A program made the position numbers and the translations under genes. This document shows positions 27,591-36,511 of a stretch of 64,000 bases of DNA, piece by piece. Positions within the stretch are counted from its first letter, which is position 1. Every line of letters starts with the position of its first letter. The notes beneath the pieces are model-generated. The model did not search any database and was not told the origin of the DNA. It saw nothing but the letters and a program-made list of their open reading frames with translations. This DNA is from Ktedonobacter sp. SOSP1-85 (lineage in GTDB: Bacteria; Chloroflexota; Ktedonobacteria; Ktedonobacterales; Ktedonobacteraceae), in the NCBI RefSeq assembly GCF_016587415.1, contig NZ_BNJI01000002.1, positions 372,001-436,000 on the forward strand, read 5' to 3'.

Positions 27591-28424
27591 TTAAGAAACT
27601 GAAAACAGGGCCGCGGACTCGGCAAAGCCATAAAAATAGCGGTTCATGGTTTCGTAGGTGCCCTGTTCGTGGAGCTCGTTGGCAATAGTGCGCACCAGGC
27701 CCATGGTCGAAAGCATGGCGTTGTGGCCAATACTGATACGCGCTACGCCCAGTTGAAAGAGTTCGGGTGCGGATGGTCCGCCAGGAAGCGAGAGAAGGTT
27801 GAGCGGGACGGGAATTTCGCGCACCAGGATCTGGATAATTTCCGGGTCGAGGAGCAGGGGAACAAAGATGCTATCGGCACCTGCCTTAATATAAGCCCTG
27901 GCACGCTGGATAGTTTCCTCCAGGCGCGCCTCTCCCTCACCTACCTGCGCCAGGTAAGTATCGGTACGCGCATTGATAACCAGGGGGAGACCAGCATGAT
28001 CCGCCACTTCACGTGCGGCTGCGATGCGCTCCACCTGCGCCTCTAACGGGAAGAGTGGATGTGTGGAATTGCCAGTATTGTCCTCAAGATTAATGCCGAC
28101 TGCCCCGGCTTCAATAACACCTTGAACGGTGTCCGCCACGTCCCTGGGCGCTGGCCCATAGCCAGCCTCAATATCCGCGCTCACCGGAACCTGAACAACT
28201 GAGACCATACGTGCGATAACCTGGAGCATCTCCTCACGCTTCATCCGCTCCCCATCGGGATAACCATAGCTAAAGGCAATACCCGCGCTTGTGGTGCCTA
28301 TGGCGGAAAACCCTGCCTCTTCAAAGAGGCGCGCGCTCGCCGCGTCCCAGGCATTAGGCAGTAGTAACGAGGAGCCACGCTGCTGTAAGCGTAGAAGTAA
28401 TTCCGCTTTTTCACGTTGTGTCAT
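27591..28424 (-). CDS. Isocitrate lyase/PEP mutase superfamily enzyme
   Basis: 277 residues forming one TIM barrel. Motifs: LPNAWDAASARLFEEAGF, the Mg-binding strand VSADIEAGYG near 82-91, INLEDNTG near 110, INARTDTYL near 150 and LSLPGGPSAPELFQLGVARI. It has neither the PEP mutase EDK...S lid nor the isocitrate lyase KKCGH motif, so it is in the broad oxaloacetate-decarboxylase/phosphonopyruvate-hydrolase-like group acting on alpha-keto acids. Single gene with its own terminator. Confidence 0.85.
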   Translation of the reverse strand: MTQREKAELLLRLQQRGSSLLLPNAWDAASARLFEEAGFSAIGTTSAGIAFSYGYPDGERMKREEMLQVIARMVSVVQVPVSADIEAGYGPAPRDVADTVQGVIEAGAVGINLEDNTGNSTHPLFPLEAQVERIAAAREVADHAGLPLVINARTDTYLAQVGEGEARLEETIQRARAYIKAGADSIFVPLLLDPEIIQILVREIPVPLNLLSLPGGPSAPELFQLGVARISIGHNAMLSTMGLVRTIANELHEQGTYETMNRYFYGFAESAALFSVS

Positions 28425-28622
28425 ATTAGCTTCTATCCCTCCGCAATTAATATATTGTAAGTTTATTGTTGCTTTGATGACATCATTCTACGCGAAAATC
28501 TGCATGCTTGCTGGCGGTTTTCGGACATATACACCGAGACACACTATTAAACAGTATGAACAAGAAGAACCAATATAGGTCCGACGCGTACATAAGTAGC
28601 ATCGGGCCTATACTATAAACGG

Positions 28623-29165
28623 CTATTTGTCGCGGTGCAGTTTAAAAAAGAAGGGTTGCTCCATGCCTTTGAAGTCCATGATGCCCAGAAGCGTGTCTTG
28701 ATCAATGAGGCGGAAGGTGTCGCAGATCGGCAGGTTGTCATAGAGCATGGAGGCGCTGACTTTGCCGCGATACTCCACCATGCGCACACGCGCCTTCGCC
28801 TGGCGGGTCTGCAAGAGGAAGCGCGTCATAATTATCAACTGGCGCGTTAGTTTGTTGCGTGGAAAGGGCAATTTGAGCACAAGAGAAAGGGGCAGGCGCT
28901 TGGGATCGATGGCGAAGATCTGGTTATGGTTATCAGAAAATAAGAGAGGGTGAACATGGTCGCGATCAATAAACTCTTTGCCGTACCAGCCAAAGGCCTC
29001 CAGCATCCCATCCATAGGGTGATGGGTGGAGACCTCGCTCCCACGCCACCTGCCCAGCATGGTCTCGATCTCGACACCTGGCAGGGCGTCGCACAATTCA
29101 AGCGCCTCTTGCAGGCTCATACGATCCTGGTATGCGCGCTCTCGCAGCGCGTCTGCTTCTGTCAT
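28623..29165 (-). CDS. GXWXG/DUF4334 domain protein
   Basis: 180 residues from the ATG at 29165, which has GGAG six bases upstream (frame open to an ATG at 29177). The N-terminal GXWXG motif (MLGRWRGSEVST) and the C-terminal DUF4334 pattern (ARVRMVEYRGKVSASMLYDN, DTLLGIMDFKG) are both present in order. Function of the family is unknown; probably a cytoplasmic beta-rich protein. Confidence 0.8.
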   Translation of the reverse strand: MTEADALRERAYQDRMSLQEALELCDALPGVEIETMLGRWRGSEVSTHHPMDGMLEAFGWYGKEFIDRDHVHPLLFSDNHNQIFAIDPKRLPLSLVLKLPFPRNKLTRQLIIMTRFLLQTRQAKARVRMVEYRGKVSASMLYDNLPICDTFRLIDQDTLLGIMDFKGMEQPFFFKLHRDK

Positions 29166-29180
29166 CGGATACTCCATCCC

Positions 29181-29215
29181 GCTACTTGCGTACGCGGCTA
29201 CTGTACGCGGCTACT
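29181..29215 (+). repeat. GTACGCGGCTACT dispersed repeat
   Basis: A full 22-mer (29181-29202) identical to that at 19322 followed directly by a 13-base partial copy (29203-29215). The repeat overlaps and supplies the stop codon of the CYTH gene, so it arrived next to or within the gene end. Confidence 0.7.
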
Positions 29216-29807
29216 GGTTTATGTAGTGGTTGAATTCATGGCATGAGTCTTCGGTGAAGGCCAGGTTAGAGATTTGCCGGGTGATGACCTCTCGCGAGAT
29301 ATTATATCGCCGGGCATAGAGCTGGTCGATGGAGCCAAAGATGGCCTCCTCGTAGGGCAGCTGGAGGTGGGCGCAGGCATCTCGTACGGTCTGCTCAGAT
29401 GGTCCCTCGACCTCAACAAAGGGCTCTAAGAACGGCCAGGTATCAAGGGTAATTTGCACGCCATCCAGGTCCCATAACTCACGCTTGCTCTCCTGGTAGG
29501 CACGTCTGCGACATCCCAACATACTCAGTAACACTGATGTTTGCTCAAAATCGTTGACTTCGATTTCGAGCTCTTGCTGTAGTTCGATGGCCTGACCTGT
29601 GATAGCTTTCAGCGTCAGGGTAATCCGATCTCCCTCGTGTCGTAGACGCAACCATGCGCCAGGAATATCCTGTCCCTCTGGCAGGTCAAACACGTAACGC
29701 TTCTGGAGAAATTCTTCGCGCTCCAGCCGGGCCCGACATTGTTTAAGGCGCTGGCGTATCTCCTCCAAATCGACATCAGGAAATGTGGCCTCATATTCAG
29801 TACGCAT
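29211..29807 (-). CDS. CYTH-domain protein (class IV adenylate cyclase-like)
   Basis: 198 residues from the ATG at 29807. It begins RTEYEATFPDVDLEEIRQRL, with the ExExK-type start of CYTH domains changed to EYEATF. It then shows paired tunnel residues in WLRLRHEGDRITLTLK and YQESKRELWDLDGVQITLD plus WPFLEPFVEVEG. Family members hydrolyse or cyclise triphosphorylated substrates (CyaB-like cyclase or thiamine/tripolyphosphatase). The weak first motif makes activity uncertain. It is divergent from the Nudix gene. Its stop lies in a dispersed repeat. Confidence 0.75.
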   Translation of the reverse strand: MRTEYEATFPDVDLEEIRQRLKQCRARLEREEFLQKRYVFDLPEGQDIPGAWLRLRHEGDRITLTLKAITGQAIELQQELEIEVNDFEQTSVLLSMLGCRRRAYQESKRELWDLDGVQITLDTWPFLEPFVEVEGPSEQTVRDACAHLQLPYEEAIFGSIDQLYARRYNISREVITRQISNLAFTEDSCHEFNHYINQ

Positions 29808-29916
29808 GGCTCTCGCTTTCTTGTTAAAAAAATAGCGGAGGTGAGAGAGCAACTTGTGATATACAAGCGGCTTCTTCATGATACAATAGGGGACACAAAA
29901 GTTGAAAGGCATCGAT

Positions 29917-30336
29917 ATGACATCGACATCTACCAGACCGCGGGCTGCTGCCGCGGTTCTCCGCAATCAAAACCAGGAAATTCTGCTAGTAAAGCATCGG
30001 TGGCGTGACGGAAGCTCTTCATGGATCTTACCAGGGGGTGGACTCTTGCCACAAGAGAAGCCTGAAGAGGCTGCGTTACGTGAGTTGGAAGAGGAGACGG
30101 GCTTGAAAGGAAGAGTTCTCCGTTTCCTTTTCACGCTCCCCTACGATTTAGGCACGTCGGAGGTCTTTCTCGTTGAAATTGATGCTCAGGCGGAAGTTAC
30201 GCTGGGATATGATCCAGAAGATGCAGAGGCGGAGCACAAAATGCTAGAGGATGTGGCATGGTTCCCAGTTGAGGCCGTCTCTGATAGCCCTGAGGTACAA
30301 CGGGTGCTTACCTGTCTGCATGAAGGTCAAATGTAA
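29917..30336 (+). CDS. Nudix hydrolase
   Basis: 139 residues from the ATG at 29917 (GAAAGG upstream). The full Nudix box is present: GGGLLPQEKPEEAALRELEE then ETGL, i.e. GX5EX7REUXEEXGU. A metal-dependent nucleoside-diphosphate-X hydrolase; the substrate cannot be predicted. Transcribed divergently from the CYTH gene with about 110 bases between them; both handle phosphorylated nucleotide-like substrates. Confidence 0.9.
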   Translation: MTSTSTRPRAAAAVLRNQNQEILLVKHRWRDGSSSWILPGGGLLPQEKPEEAALRELEEETGLKGRVLRFLFTLPYDLGTSEVFLVEIDAQAEVTLGYDPEDAEAEHKMLEDVAWFPVEAVSDSPEVQRVLTCLHEGQM

Positions 30337-30361
30337 TCTCCTTCAAATACACCAGCTTCCC

Positions 30362-30412
30362 CAAATAAGACAGAAGGTGTTATCTATTTTTACTCTTTTC
30401 TCGCTATTTAAA
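30362..30412 (+). repeat. 51-bp direct repeat, copy A
   Basis: Matches 33355-33405 at 43 of 51 positions (CAAATAArACAGAAGGTGTy...). The two copies flank the histidine kinase gene in direct orientation. Confidence 0.6.
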
Positions 30413-30483
30413 CAAGCGCCTTCCGCCACCATCAAGGCGAGAGATAACGTGTGTGATGCACTTGCGTGGCGTGCTTTCCACGC

Positions 30484-33015
30484 TCAGGCATCTCTCTTGA
30501 GGGGAAAGGCCACCGTAAAGGTCGAGCCTTTCCCGACGTCGCTGTCCACCGTGATGGTTCCCCCATGACCCTTGACGATCTCCGACACAATGTACAACCC
30601 CATACCCAGGCCGTGGATCGCCTTCTGCTTCGGATCAGTGACCCGATAGAAGCGGTCAAAAATCTTGTCGCGCTGCTCTCGCGGGATACCCAGGCCATGA
30701 TCGCGGACCCGAATGGTCGCTGACTCAGGGGAGGTGAAGAGATCCATCTCGACGGTCTGGGCATCTGGAGAATACTTAATGGCATTGCTGATCAGGTTGG
30801 TGAAGACCTGTTCCAGCCGGTCTCGATCTCCAAGCAGGTTGGTCTGCACCGCGCCACGCATCAGGATGCGATGACTGGGATGGGTCTGCTGCATGGTATC
30901 GACAATTTCTCGCAGCAACGCGTCGAGATCCACCGTTTCCTGGACATACTCCAGTCTGCCTGCCTGGATCTTGGAGACATCCAGCAACTCTTCTACCAGC
31001 CTTGTGAGTGTGTTGATCTGGGTCTGCATGCTGGAAAGAGCCGAAGCCGAGGTGCCTTGCCTGGCCAGTTGCCTGTGCAGCAAGATGGTCTGTAGTTTCA
31101 AAGTAGCCAGGGGATTCCTCAGTTCATGGCTGGCCATGCTGATAAAGTCATCCTTGCGTTGCTCGAGTTCCTTGCGCGCGGTGTTATCCAGCACAAAGCC
31201 GATCGCTTGGCATGGGTGATGCTGTAAGATCACCCCACCCACGAGCACTGGAAGGCGACTACCATCTTTACACACGTACTCTTTCTCATAGGGCGTTATC
31301 GACTGCTGCGCGGCAAGCTCCTGATGGGCCTCTAAGGTCCGAGCTAGATAGTCTGGAGGGGTCATGTGCAACCAGTTCATGCGCCCTTCCCGTAGGTCTT
31401 CCTGGGTATAGCCGGTCATGCGCAGAAAGGTGTCATTAGCGTCCACAATCCGATCGCCTTCGTCGACAAAGATCCCGATAATGTTGGAGTTCATCAAGAC
31501 GCTCACGCGCTCCTGACTCTGGCGTAAGGCTTCCTCCGTCAGTTTCTGCTCCTCGATGTCGGTAGCAGTCCCAAACCATTTCAGGATCATCCCCTGATCA
31601 TCTCTGTGTGGCACTCCTCTGACAAGGAACCAGCGATACTCCCCGGTCGTGCCATGGCGCAGGCGCTGTTCCGCTTCATAGGGCCTGCCGGTCTGGACGG
31701 CACGCTGCCACCTCTCCAGGACGCGCTGTTGGTCATCGGGGTGGATGGCCTGGAGCCAGTCATCCCCTTGAGATTGTTCAGAAGTCATATTGGTATAGTC
31801 GTACCAGCGTTGGTTACAATATTCAGCAGAACCATCGGGGCGCATCATCCAGACGATTTGGGGGATGGCATCGGCCAGAACACGGATTTCGTCTTCGGCC
31901 TGCTTTTTGTCATGTATATCGGTGCAGGTGCCAACATATTTGAGGATCGTGCCCTGGGCATCTGTGTAGGGCGTAGCTTGCATCAGGAACCAGCGATACT
32001 CCCCGGTCGTGCCATGGCGCAGGCGCTGTTCCGCTTCATAGGGCCTGCCGGTCTGGACGGCGCGCTGCCATGTCTCCAGGACGCGTTGCCGGTCCTCAGG
32101 ATACGTACACTGCATCCATCCATCCCCCTCGACCTCCTCGGCGCTCAGGCCGGTATAGTCGCGCCAGCGTTGATTATAAAAATCGACAGAGCCGTCTGGT
32201 CGCCCGGTCCAGACCAACTGGGGAATGGCATCGATGAGGGCATGGATTTCTGCTTCGGCTCGCTTGCGCGCGGTGATGTCGGTCCCGACATAGACGAGGT
32301 ACTCGACGTGGTGATCCACGTCCCTATGGGGCGTGATCGTTGCCTCAAGGTGAAGGTCCATCCCCTCCCTAGGATGAACCAGCGTCTCGAAACGCACCGT
32401 TTCTCCCCTGCTGGCACGTGTGATGGCTGCGCGTAATTGATCTTGACTCGCGGGATAAAAGGTCCACCAGGGGGTTTGGGCAAACGGCTGGCCAATCACC
32501 TCCTCGCGTCGGATCTGCGCATCTGCTAACGGAGCCTCATTGATGTCCAACAAGATCCCCTCGGGCGTGAGAAATCCGACTCCGACATACATGTTCTCCA
32601 GGACATCAGCGGCGAGGTGTTCGTCTGGGGAAGACGTCTCTTGGCGTCGTGTTGGTGCTCTTTTCTCGTGGACATGCAACACCAGCCCCCCAGCGGTCGG
32701 AACGAGTTGCACATGCAACCAGTTCTGGGTGACGGGAGAAATATACTCCACTTCGGTTGGTTCCCGGGCCTGTCTGGCCTTGCGCACTGCTTGATAGAGC
32801 GTGGTGTTCACCAGGTGAGGAGCACCACGCCAGAAGCTGTTCCCGACAAGTGCCTCTGGTGTGGCGCCTGGCATGGCCTGCGCGCTCGCATTGGCATACA
32901 CGATCTTCTCGGTGCCATCGATGACAAATAAGGCACCAGGAAGCGCTTCAAGAATGTGGAGGAGCGTCTCACACGACCCAGGAGTGGCACGCTCGGTCTG
33001 CTTGGCATTCGACAT
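30484..33015 (-). CDS. Five-PAS sensor histidine kinase
   Basis: 843 residues from the ATG at 33015 (GGGG about 10 bases upstream; an in-frame ATG lies at 33039). Five PAS units follow one another, units 3 and 4 with the WxxRPDGSxxxxNQRWxDYT core. Then HisKA with phospho-acceptor His in MASHELRNP (about residue 628) and HATPase_c with N box NLISNAIKY, G1 RDHGLGIP and G2 GLGMGLYI. No membrane helices, so cytoplasmic, and no receiver domain or adjacent response regulator. The gene at 51156 is a close paralogue with seven PAS units. Units 3 and 4 share an exact 77-bp stretch. Confidence 0.9.
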   Translation of the reverse strand: MSNAKQTERATPGSCETLLHILEALPGALFVIDGTEKIVYANASAQAMPGATPEALVGNSFWRGAPHLVNTTLYQAVRKARQAREPTEVEYISPVTQNWLHVQLVPTAGGLVLHVHEKRAPTRRQETSSPDEHLAADVLENMYVGVGFLTPEGILLDINEAPLADAQIRREEVIGQPFAQTPWWTFYPASQDQLRAAITRASRGETVRFETLVHPREGMDLHLEATITPHRDVDHHVEYLVYVGTDITARKRAEAEIHALIDAIPQLVWTGRPDGSVDFYNQRWRDYTGLSAEEVEGDGWMQCTYPEDRQRVLETWQRAVQTGRPYEAEQRLRHGTTGEYRWFLMQATPYTDAQGTILKYVGTCTDIHDKKQAEDEIRVLADAIPQIVWMMRPDGSAEYCNQRWYDYTNMTSEQSQGDDWLQAIHPDDQQRVLERWQRAVQTGRPYEAEQRLRHGTTGEYRWFLVRGVPHRDDQGMILKWFGTATDIEEQKLTEEALRQSQERVSVLMNSNIIGIFVDEGDRIVDANDTFLRMTGYTQEDLREGRMNWLHMTPPDYLARTLEAHQELAAQQSITPYEKEYVCKDGSRLPVLVGGVILQHHPCQAIGFVLDNTARKELEQRKDDFISMASHELRNPLATLKLQTILLHRQLARQGTSASALSSMQTQINTLTRLVEELLDVSKIQAGRLEYVQETVDLDALLREIVDTMQQTHPSHRILMRGAVQTNLLGDRDRLEQVFTNLISNAIKYSPDAQTVEMDLFTSPESATIRVRDHGLGIPREQRDKIFDRFYRVTDPKQKAIHGLGMGLYIVSEIVKGHGGTITVDSDVGKGSTFTVAFPLKRDA

Positions 33016-33494
33016 ATAGAGGTCCCCTATCCTTTTCACACGCCCCTATCCCTGGTAGTGAAGATGTGTCCCTGCTCTCACCTCAAAAAACCCAGTAAAA
33101 TTATGCGATAGATGCGAAAAACAAGCAAGCAGTACTGTACTACAATACTGCTCCAGTTATCCCGGTGAAATAGCTCGTCTGTCTGGGGATTGCCAAGCCA
33201 GCAGAGGCGAAAGTTATCGTTGCCCGCCAGGCTCAAACAATGCAGGCGCACCTATGCATGTTCAATCGCCTACCAATCTCGCAAGGAGGGCAACCCTCAG
33301 GTACGCTTATCATTCGCCAAAATTTGGTCAGAGGCAATTCCTCCCTCTTTTGTGCAAATAAAACAGAAGGTGTCATCTATTTTCACTCTTTCCCTACCAT
33401 TTAAAGCGGCTCCTCACCTCATTTTGCTGGTGTCGACTCTCGAAGTTTTAAAGAGTTGACACCAATAATGACACCAAAACGCCCCGAAAAACGC
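33016..33494. other. Region between kinase and integrase
   Basis: Contains the kinase leader (a block at about 33041-33090 resembles 51079-51125, upstream of the paralogue), direct repeat copy B at 33355-33405, and a short stretch with two GACACCA motifs (33458-33475) just past the integrase stop, where an attachment site would be expected. No gene seen. Confidence 0.5.
33355..33405 (+). repeat. 51-bp direct repeat, copy B
   Basis: Partner of the copy at 30362-30412; lies 90 bases past the integrase stop. May be a remnant attachment site or a duplicated regulatory segment. Confidence 0.6.
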
Positions 33495-34679
33495 TCAAAT
33501 TAGCCCTTCAAACAGGGTATTGAGTTTTTCCGCAACCTCCGCTTGCATGGTGGGGAGAATATGAGAATAGGTGCTCATAGTGGTGTCGATATTCTCGTGA
33601 CCGAGGATTTCCTGTACCAGCCTTGGGTGAATACCCAGGCTTAAGAGTAGTGTCGCGACCCCATGCCGCAGGTCGTGGATGTGCACCTTTGGGAGCTCGG
33701 CCTTTTTCAGCAGCGAGTAGAAATGGGCAATAACAGTTGGTTTCAAGAGATACCCGCCTACGCGCGTGCAGAAAACCAGATCGCGCTCTTCCCACGTATC
33801 GCCAGCCCTGAGCCTCTCCTGGAGTTGCCGGGTTCTCTGTTCCTTCAGAGCGTCGACGGCGAAACGCGTTAGCAAGATTTTGCGCTTGCTCCGTTTTGTT
33901 TTCGGCTCTCCTTCGACGAAATGGCAAACGCCATTCGCATCAGCGAGGTAGTTCACATTCCTCTGCACGGAGACGCTCATCTCCTGAAAATTGAAGTCGC
34001 TCCAGTGCAGGGCCAGTAATTCCCCGTGACGCATTCCCGTTGTGAGGGCCAGAATAAAAAAAGCTTCGAGGCGATCCCCCTGGATAGCCTGCAAAAACTT
34101 CTGTATTTGCTCTATCGAGAGAGGCTGTACGCGACGCGCGGATTCTTTGGGGACCGTAACGTGCTCGGAGACATTGTGCGTAACAAGCCGCCAGCGCACA
34201 GCGTTGGCGAGCGCATTATGGATAACCTTGTGCATGGACGTGACAGAGCTCGCAGACTGGCCCTCCTCCAGTTTGCGCGTGTAGAAGGTCTGGATCTGCT
34301 GCGCCGTTAGCTTCTGAAGCTGGATGTGCCCCAACGCGGGAAGAATATGGTTCTTAAGAAGCCCGTGGTAGCGAGCATAGCTACTCGGTCGAAGGGTTGG
34401 CTTATGTACCTCTTCCAGCCACTGTGTTAAGTACTTGCCCACTGTTTGTTTCGGGCCTGTCGCGAGCACGCCCTGTTTCTGCTCAAATAGAGCCTGCTGA
34501 AGCTTTTCGTAGGCCTCATCTTCGCTTTGGGCATACAGTTCCTTATAGCGCCCGGTCTCCTCGACCTTAAACTTTGCGACCCACCGACCATCACCTGCCC
34601 GTTGGTAAACGGACCAGTTGCCGGGCAGAACCTTCCTGCGCCGTTTAGAACCCTTACCGTCTTTCTTCCTGCTTGCCAT
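33495..34679 (-). CDS. Tyrosine recombinase / integrase
   Basis: 394 residues from the ATG at 34679 (GAGG upstream). An N-terminal arm-binding region (GNWSVYQRAGDGRWVAKFKV), a SAM-like core-binding domain (VGKYLTQWLEEVHKPTLRPS) and the catalytic domain are all present. The catalytic set is Arg in TTGMRHGELLAL, His and Arg in HIHDLRHGVAT, His in LGHENIDTT and Tyr in MSTYSHI. This is the form used by integrative elements and phages. It marks the left boundary of the probable mobile region. Confidence 0.93.
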   Translation of the reverse strand: MASRKKDGKGSKRRRKVLPGNWSVYQRAGDGRWVAKFKVEETGRYKELYAQSEDEAYEKLQQALFEQKQGVLATGPKQTVGKYLTQWLEEVHKPTLRPSSYARYHGLLKNHILPALGHIQLQKLTAQQIQTFYTRKLEEGQSASSVTSMHKVIHNALANAVRWRLVTHNVSEHVTVPKESARRVQPLSIEQIQKFLQAIQGDRLEAFFILALTTGMRHGELLALHWSDFNFQEMSVSVQRNVNYLADANGVCHFVEGEPKTKRSKRKILLTRFAVDALKEQRTRQLQERLRAGDTWEERDLVFCTRVGGYLLKPTVIAHFYSLLKKAELPKVHIHDLRHGVATLLLSLGIHPRLVQEILGHENIDTTMSTYSHILPTMQAEVAEKLNTLFEGLI

Positions 34680-34811
34680 AACGACCTCGCTTTCACCTTT
34701 GATGGGGTCTTTGTTGCTAAATCCTGCTGAAAACCTCAAGAAGCCTCTGTTTGAGGTTAGGCTATAAGATAGCAAAGAGGCTTCCCTGGGCGTTGTGTGC
34801 GCGTTTTTTGC

Positions 34812-35489
34812 TTACTCTTTTTCGCCTTCATTGTGGAGAAAATCAAGAATTCTTTGTATCGCATTCTCATAGTGGTCGAGCGTGATAGGTGCTATGGATA
34901 TCGTGGAGGTATCGCGCCAACTGACTCCTAACATGCTCTGTACCACTCTGGGCTCGGCTCCAAGCATCAGCAGCAAAGAGATGGTCGTATTACGCACAGC
35001 GTGAAACGGGGTGGAAGGAAGGTTCGCCTCTTCCAGGGCCTGCTGAAAACACTGGCTGAGGCGATAAGGTGAGAGATAGTTTCCCCTCTCGTTGGGAAAG
35101 ACGAGGCCCCTTTCTTCCCACTCCTCACCGGCCTGCTGGCGTACCTCGTGTTGCACTTGCTGATGGCGTTGGAGGTGTTGTACGAGCAAAGCGGGAAGTT
35201 TGATTGCTCGCTGGTGAAGAGGCGCGCACTCCCGTTCTAAGAAGTCACTTTTCGGGAAGAGCGATACGCTCCGATGAATGGAGAGGGCTCGCGTTTCCAT
35301 CTCCAGGTCTTGCCAGTGCAGGCCGAGCAGTTCTCCCCGTCGTAGGCCTGTGCTGAGTGCTACCAGAAACAATAGGCCGATCCCCTCCTTTTCCGCGGCC
35401 TCCTGCAAAGAATAAAGCTCGTTTCTTGTAAACACCCTCACCAAGTTTCTCGTTTGTGGGCCACGTGCTCTCTTCTTCGGTTCTGTCAT
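34812..35489 (-). CDS. Short tyrosine-recombinase-like protein, catalytic half only
   Basis: 225 residues from the ATG at 35489 (AGAGG nine bases upstream). Only the catalytic fold is present: Arg in STGLRRGELLGLHW and HxxR in FHAVRNTTISLLL are kept, but the second His box (usually LGH) reads MLGVSW, and the Tyr lies in DHYENAI. The N-terminal DNA-binding domain is absent. It could be a degenerate partner of the integrase that follows it, or a small accessory recombinase. Confidence 0.75.
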   Translation of the reverse strand: MTEPKKRARGPQTRNLVRVFTRNELYSLQEAAEKEGIGLLFLVALSTGLRRGELLGLHWQDLEMETRALSIHRSVSLFPKSDFLERECAPLHQRAIKLPALLVQHLQRHQQVQHEVRQQAGEEWEERGLVFPNERGNYLSPYRLSQCFQQALEEANLPSTPFHAVRNTTISLLLMLGAEPRVVQSMLGVSWRDTSTISIAPITLDHYENAIQRILDFLHNEGEKE

Positions 35490-35514
35490 TCTCTTGTTCC
35501 TCTTGTTCTTTCTG

Positions 35515-35561
35515 AAGCTGAGAGCCACGTACAGAATGATCTTGTACGTGGCTCTCAGCTT
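35515..35561. terminator. Perfect 19-bp hairpin with T-run
   Basis: Arms 35515-35533 and 35543-35561 with a 9-base loop. It separates the nuclease gene (stop at 35596) from the short recombinase (start 35489). The T-run is on the plus strand (CTTTTTTC), although the genes are on the minus strand, so it may instead be a leader hairpin. Confidence 0.6.
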
Positions 35562-35595
35562 CTTTTTTCAATGGTAGACGGCATTCATGTTGCTT

Positions 35596-36408
35596 TTAAA
35601 AAGGATGGTCGCCAGTCTCGAAAGGGTGATCCTCGCTATTTTCCGAGCCAAGTGCTTGCGTCACCGTGCTGCACGAGGTGACCGCATTCGCCATGGCTTG
35701 CAGGGTGTGTAGCTGTCCCCTGGCTCGGTCAATCCCTGTCTGATAAGGGCGTTCAGGAAGTGGATGTCCGATATGTGTGCAGGCATCTGCCAGCTTGATG
35801 TAGTTATCATTCAGAAAATGCCCCAGGTGCGGGCGGAGATCCTCACCAATAAAATTCATGCGAGGGAGCTGCTCACGGAGGGCTGTCTCGTTGAGCTTCT
35901 CCCGGTCAAAATCCTGCGCGAAGCTCACGATATAGCGACCCTGAAGATACTGCTCGATCCGTGGCCAGGCCTCGTGAATCGAGGGGGCGTGCTCCAGATC
36001 CTCATTGCGCAACCCGTTGATCTCGCTAAGATGTGGCGTGAGAGGATGCTTGGGCTTGATCAGGATGTCCTCAATGAGGGTGCCCGTGCGATCTAGAAGC
36101 GTCACGCGTACGATCTCGGCGTCTTCGGAGAGACCCGTGGTATCAATCTCCAGGAAGGCCAGGTTCGGCAGGGCAAGCACCGCATTTGCCCAGAGGACTT
36201 CTCGCTCTGGCGGGAGAGCTGGCAGAGACCGAACGATTCGCTGAAGTCTTTGCAACTCACTCTCCATGTATTGCAACCCCTCGTACAAGCTCGCTCGTAA
36301 CTGCACACGCTCTTGCAAGTCCTGATAGCTTTGTACAGGTCCTTTGGCGCGTTCATCGGCGACACCAGTACCCAGAGTGACAACAATAGAATCCAGACTT
36401 TTAGACAT
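35596..36408 (-). CDS. DnaQ/RNase T-like 3'-5' exonuclease domain protein
   Basis: 270 residues from the ATG at 36408 (AGGAA upstream). A coiled N-terminal part (about 20-75) precedes an exonuclease-like domain: LAFLEIDTTGLSEDAEIVRV (ExoI), VSFAQDFDREKL (ExoII) and TGIDRARGQLHTL (ExoIII). ExoI normally reads DxE but here reads ExD (EID), and the ExoIII His is missing, so activity may be altered. Placed between an excisionase-like gene and recombinases, it may act in element processing. Confidence 0.7.
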   Translation of the reverse strand: MSKSLDSIVVTLGTGVADERAKGPVQSYQDLQERVQLRASLYEGLQYMESELQRLQRIVRSLPALPPEREVLWANAVLALPNLAFLEIDTTGLSEDAEIVRVTLLDRTGTLIEDILIKPKHPLTPHLSEINGLRNEDLEHAPSIHEAWPRIEQYLQGRYIVSFAQDFDREKLNETALREQLPRMNFIGEDLRPHLGHFLNDNYIKLADACTHIGHPLPERPYQTGIDRARGQLHTLQAMANAVTSCSTVTQALGSENSEDHPFETGDHPF

Positions 36409-36511
36409 AGAGAGGTTCCTTTCTGGTCTGAGACCACAAAACTTATAAAGAAACAGGCGAGACCAGATGAGGCATACCTCGTCTCGTCTCGCCTTTACAG
36501 AGGGGAAGGGC

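Noticed and set aside
21514..28424. Aminoethylphosphonate uptake and degradation locus (importer plus PEP-mutase-family enzyme)
   Set aside because: The enzyme lacks PEP mutase and phosphonate-specific motifs, has its own terminator, and is separated from the importer by an unrelated gene.
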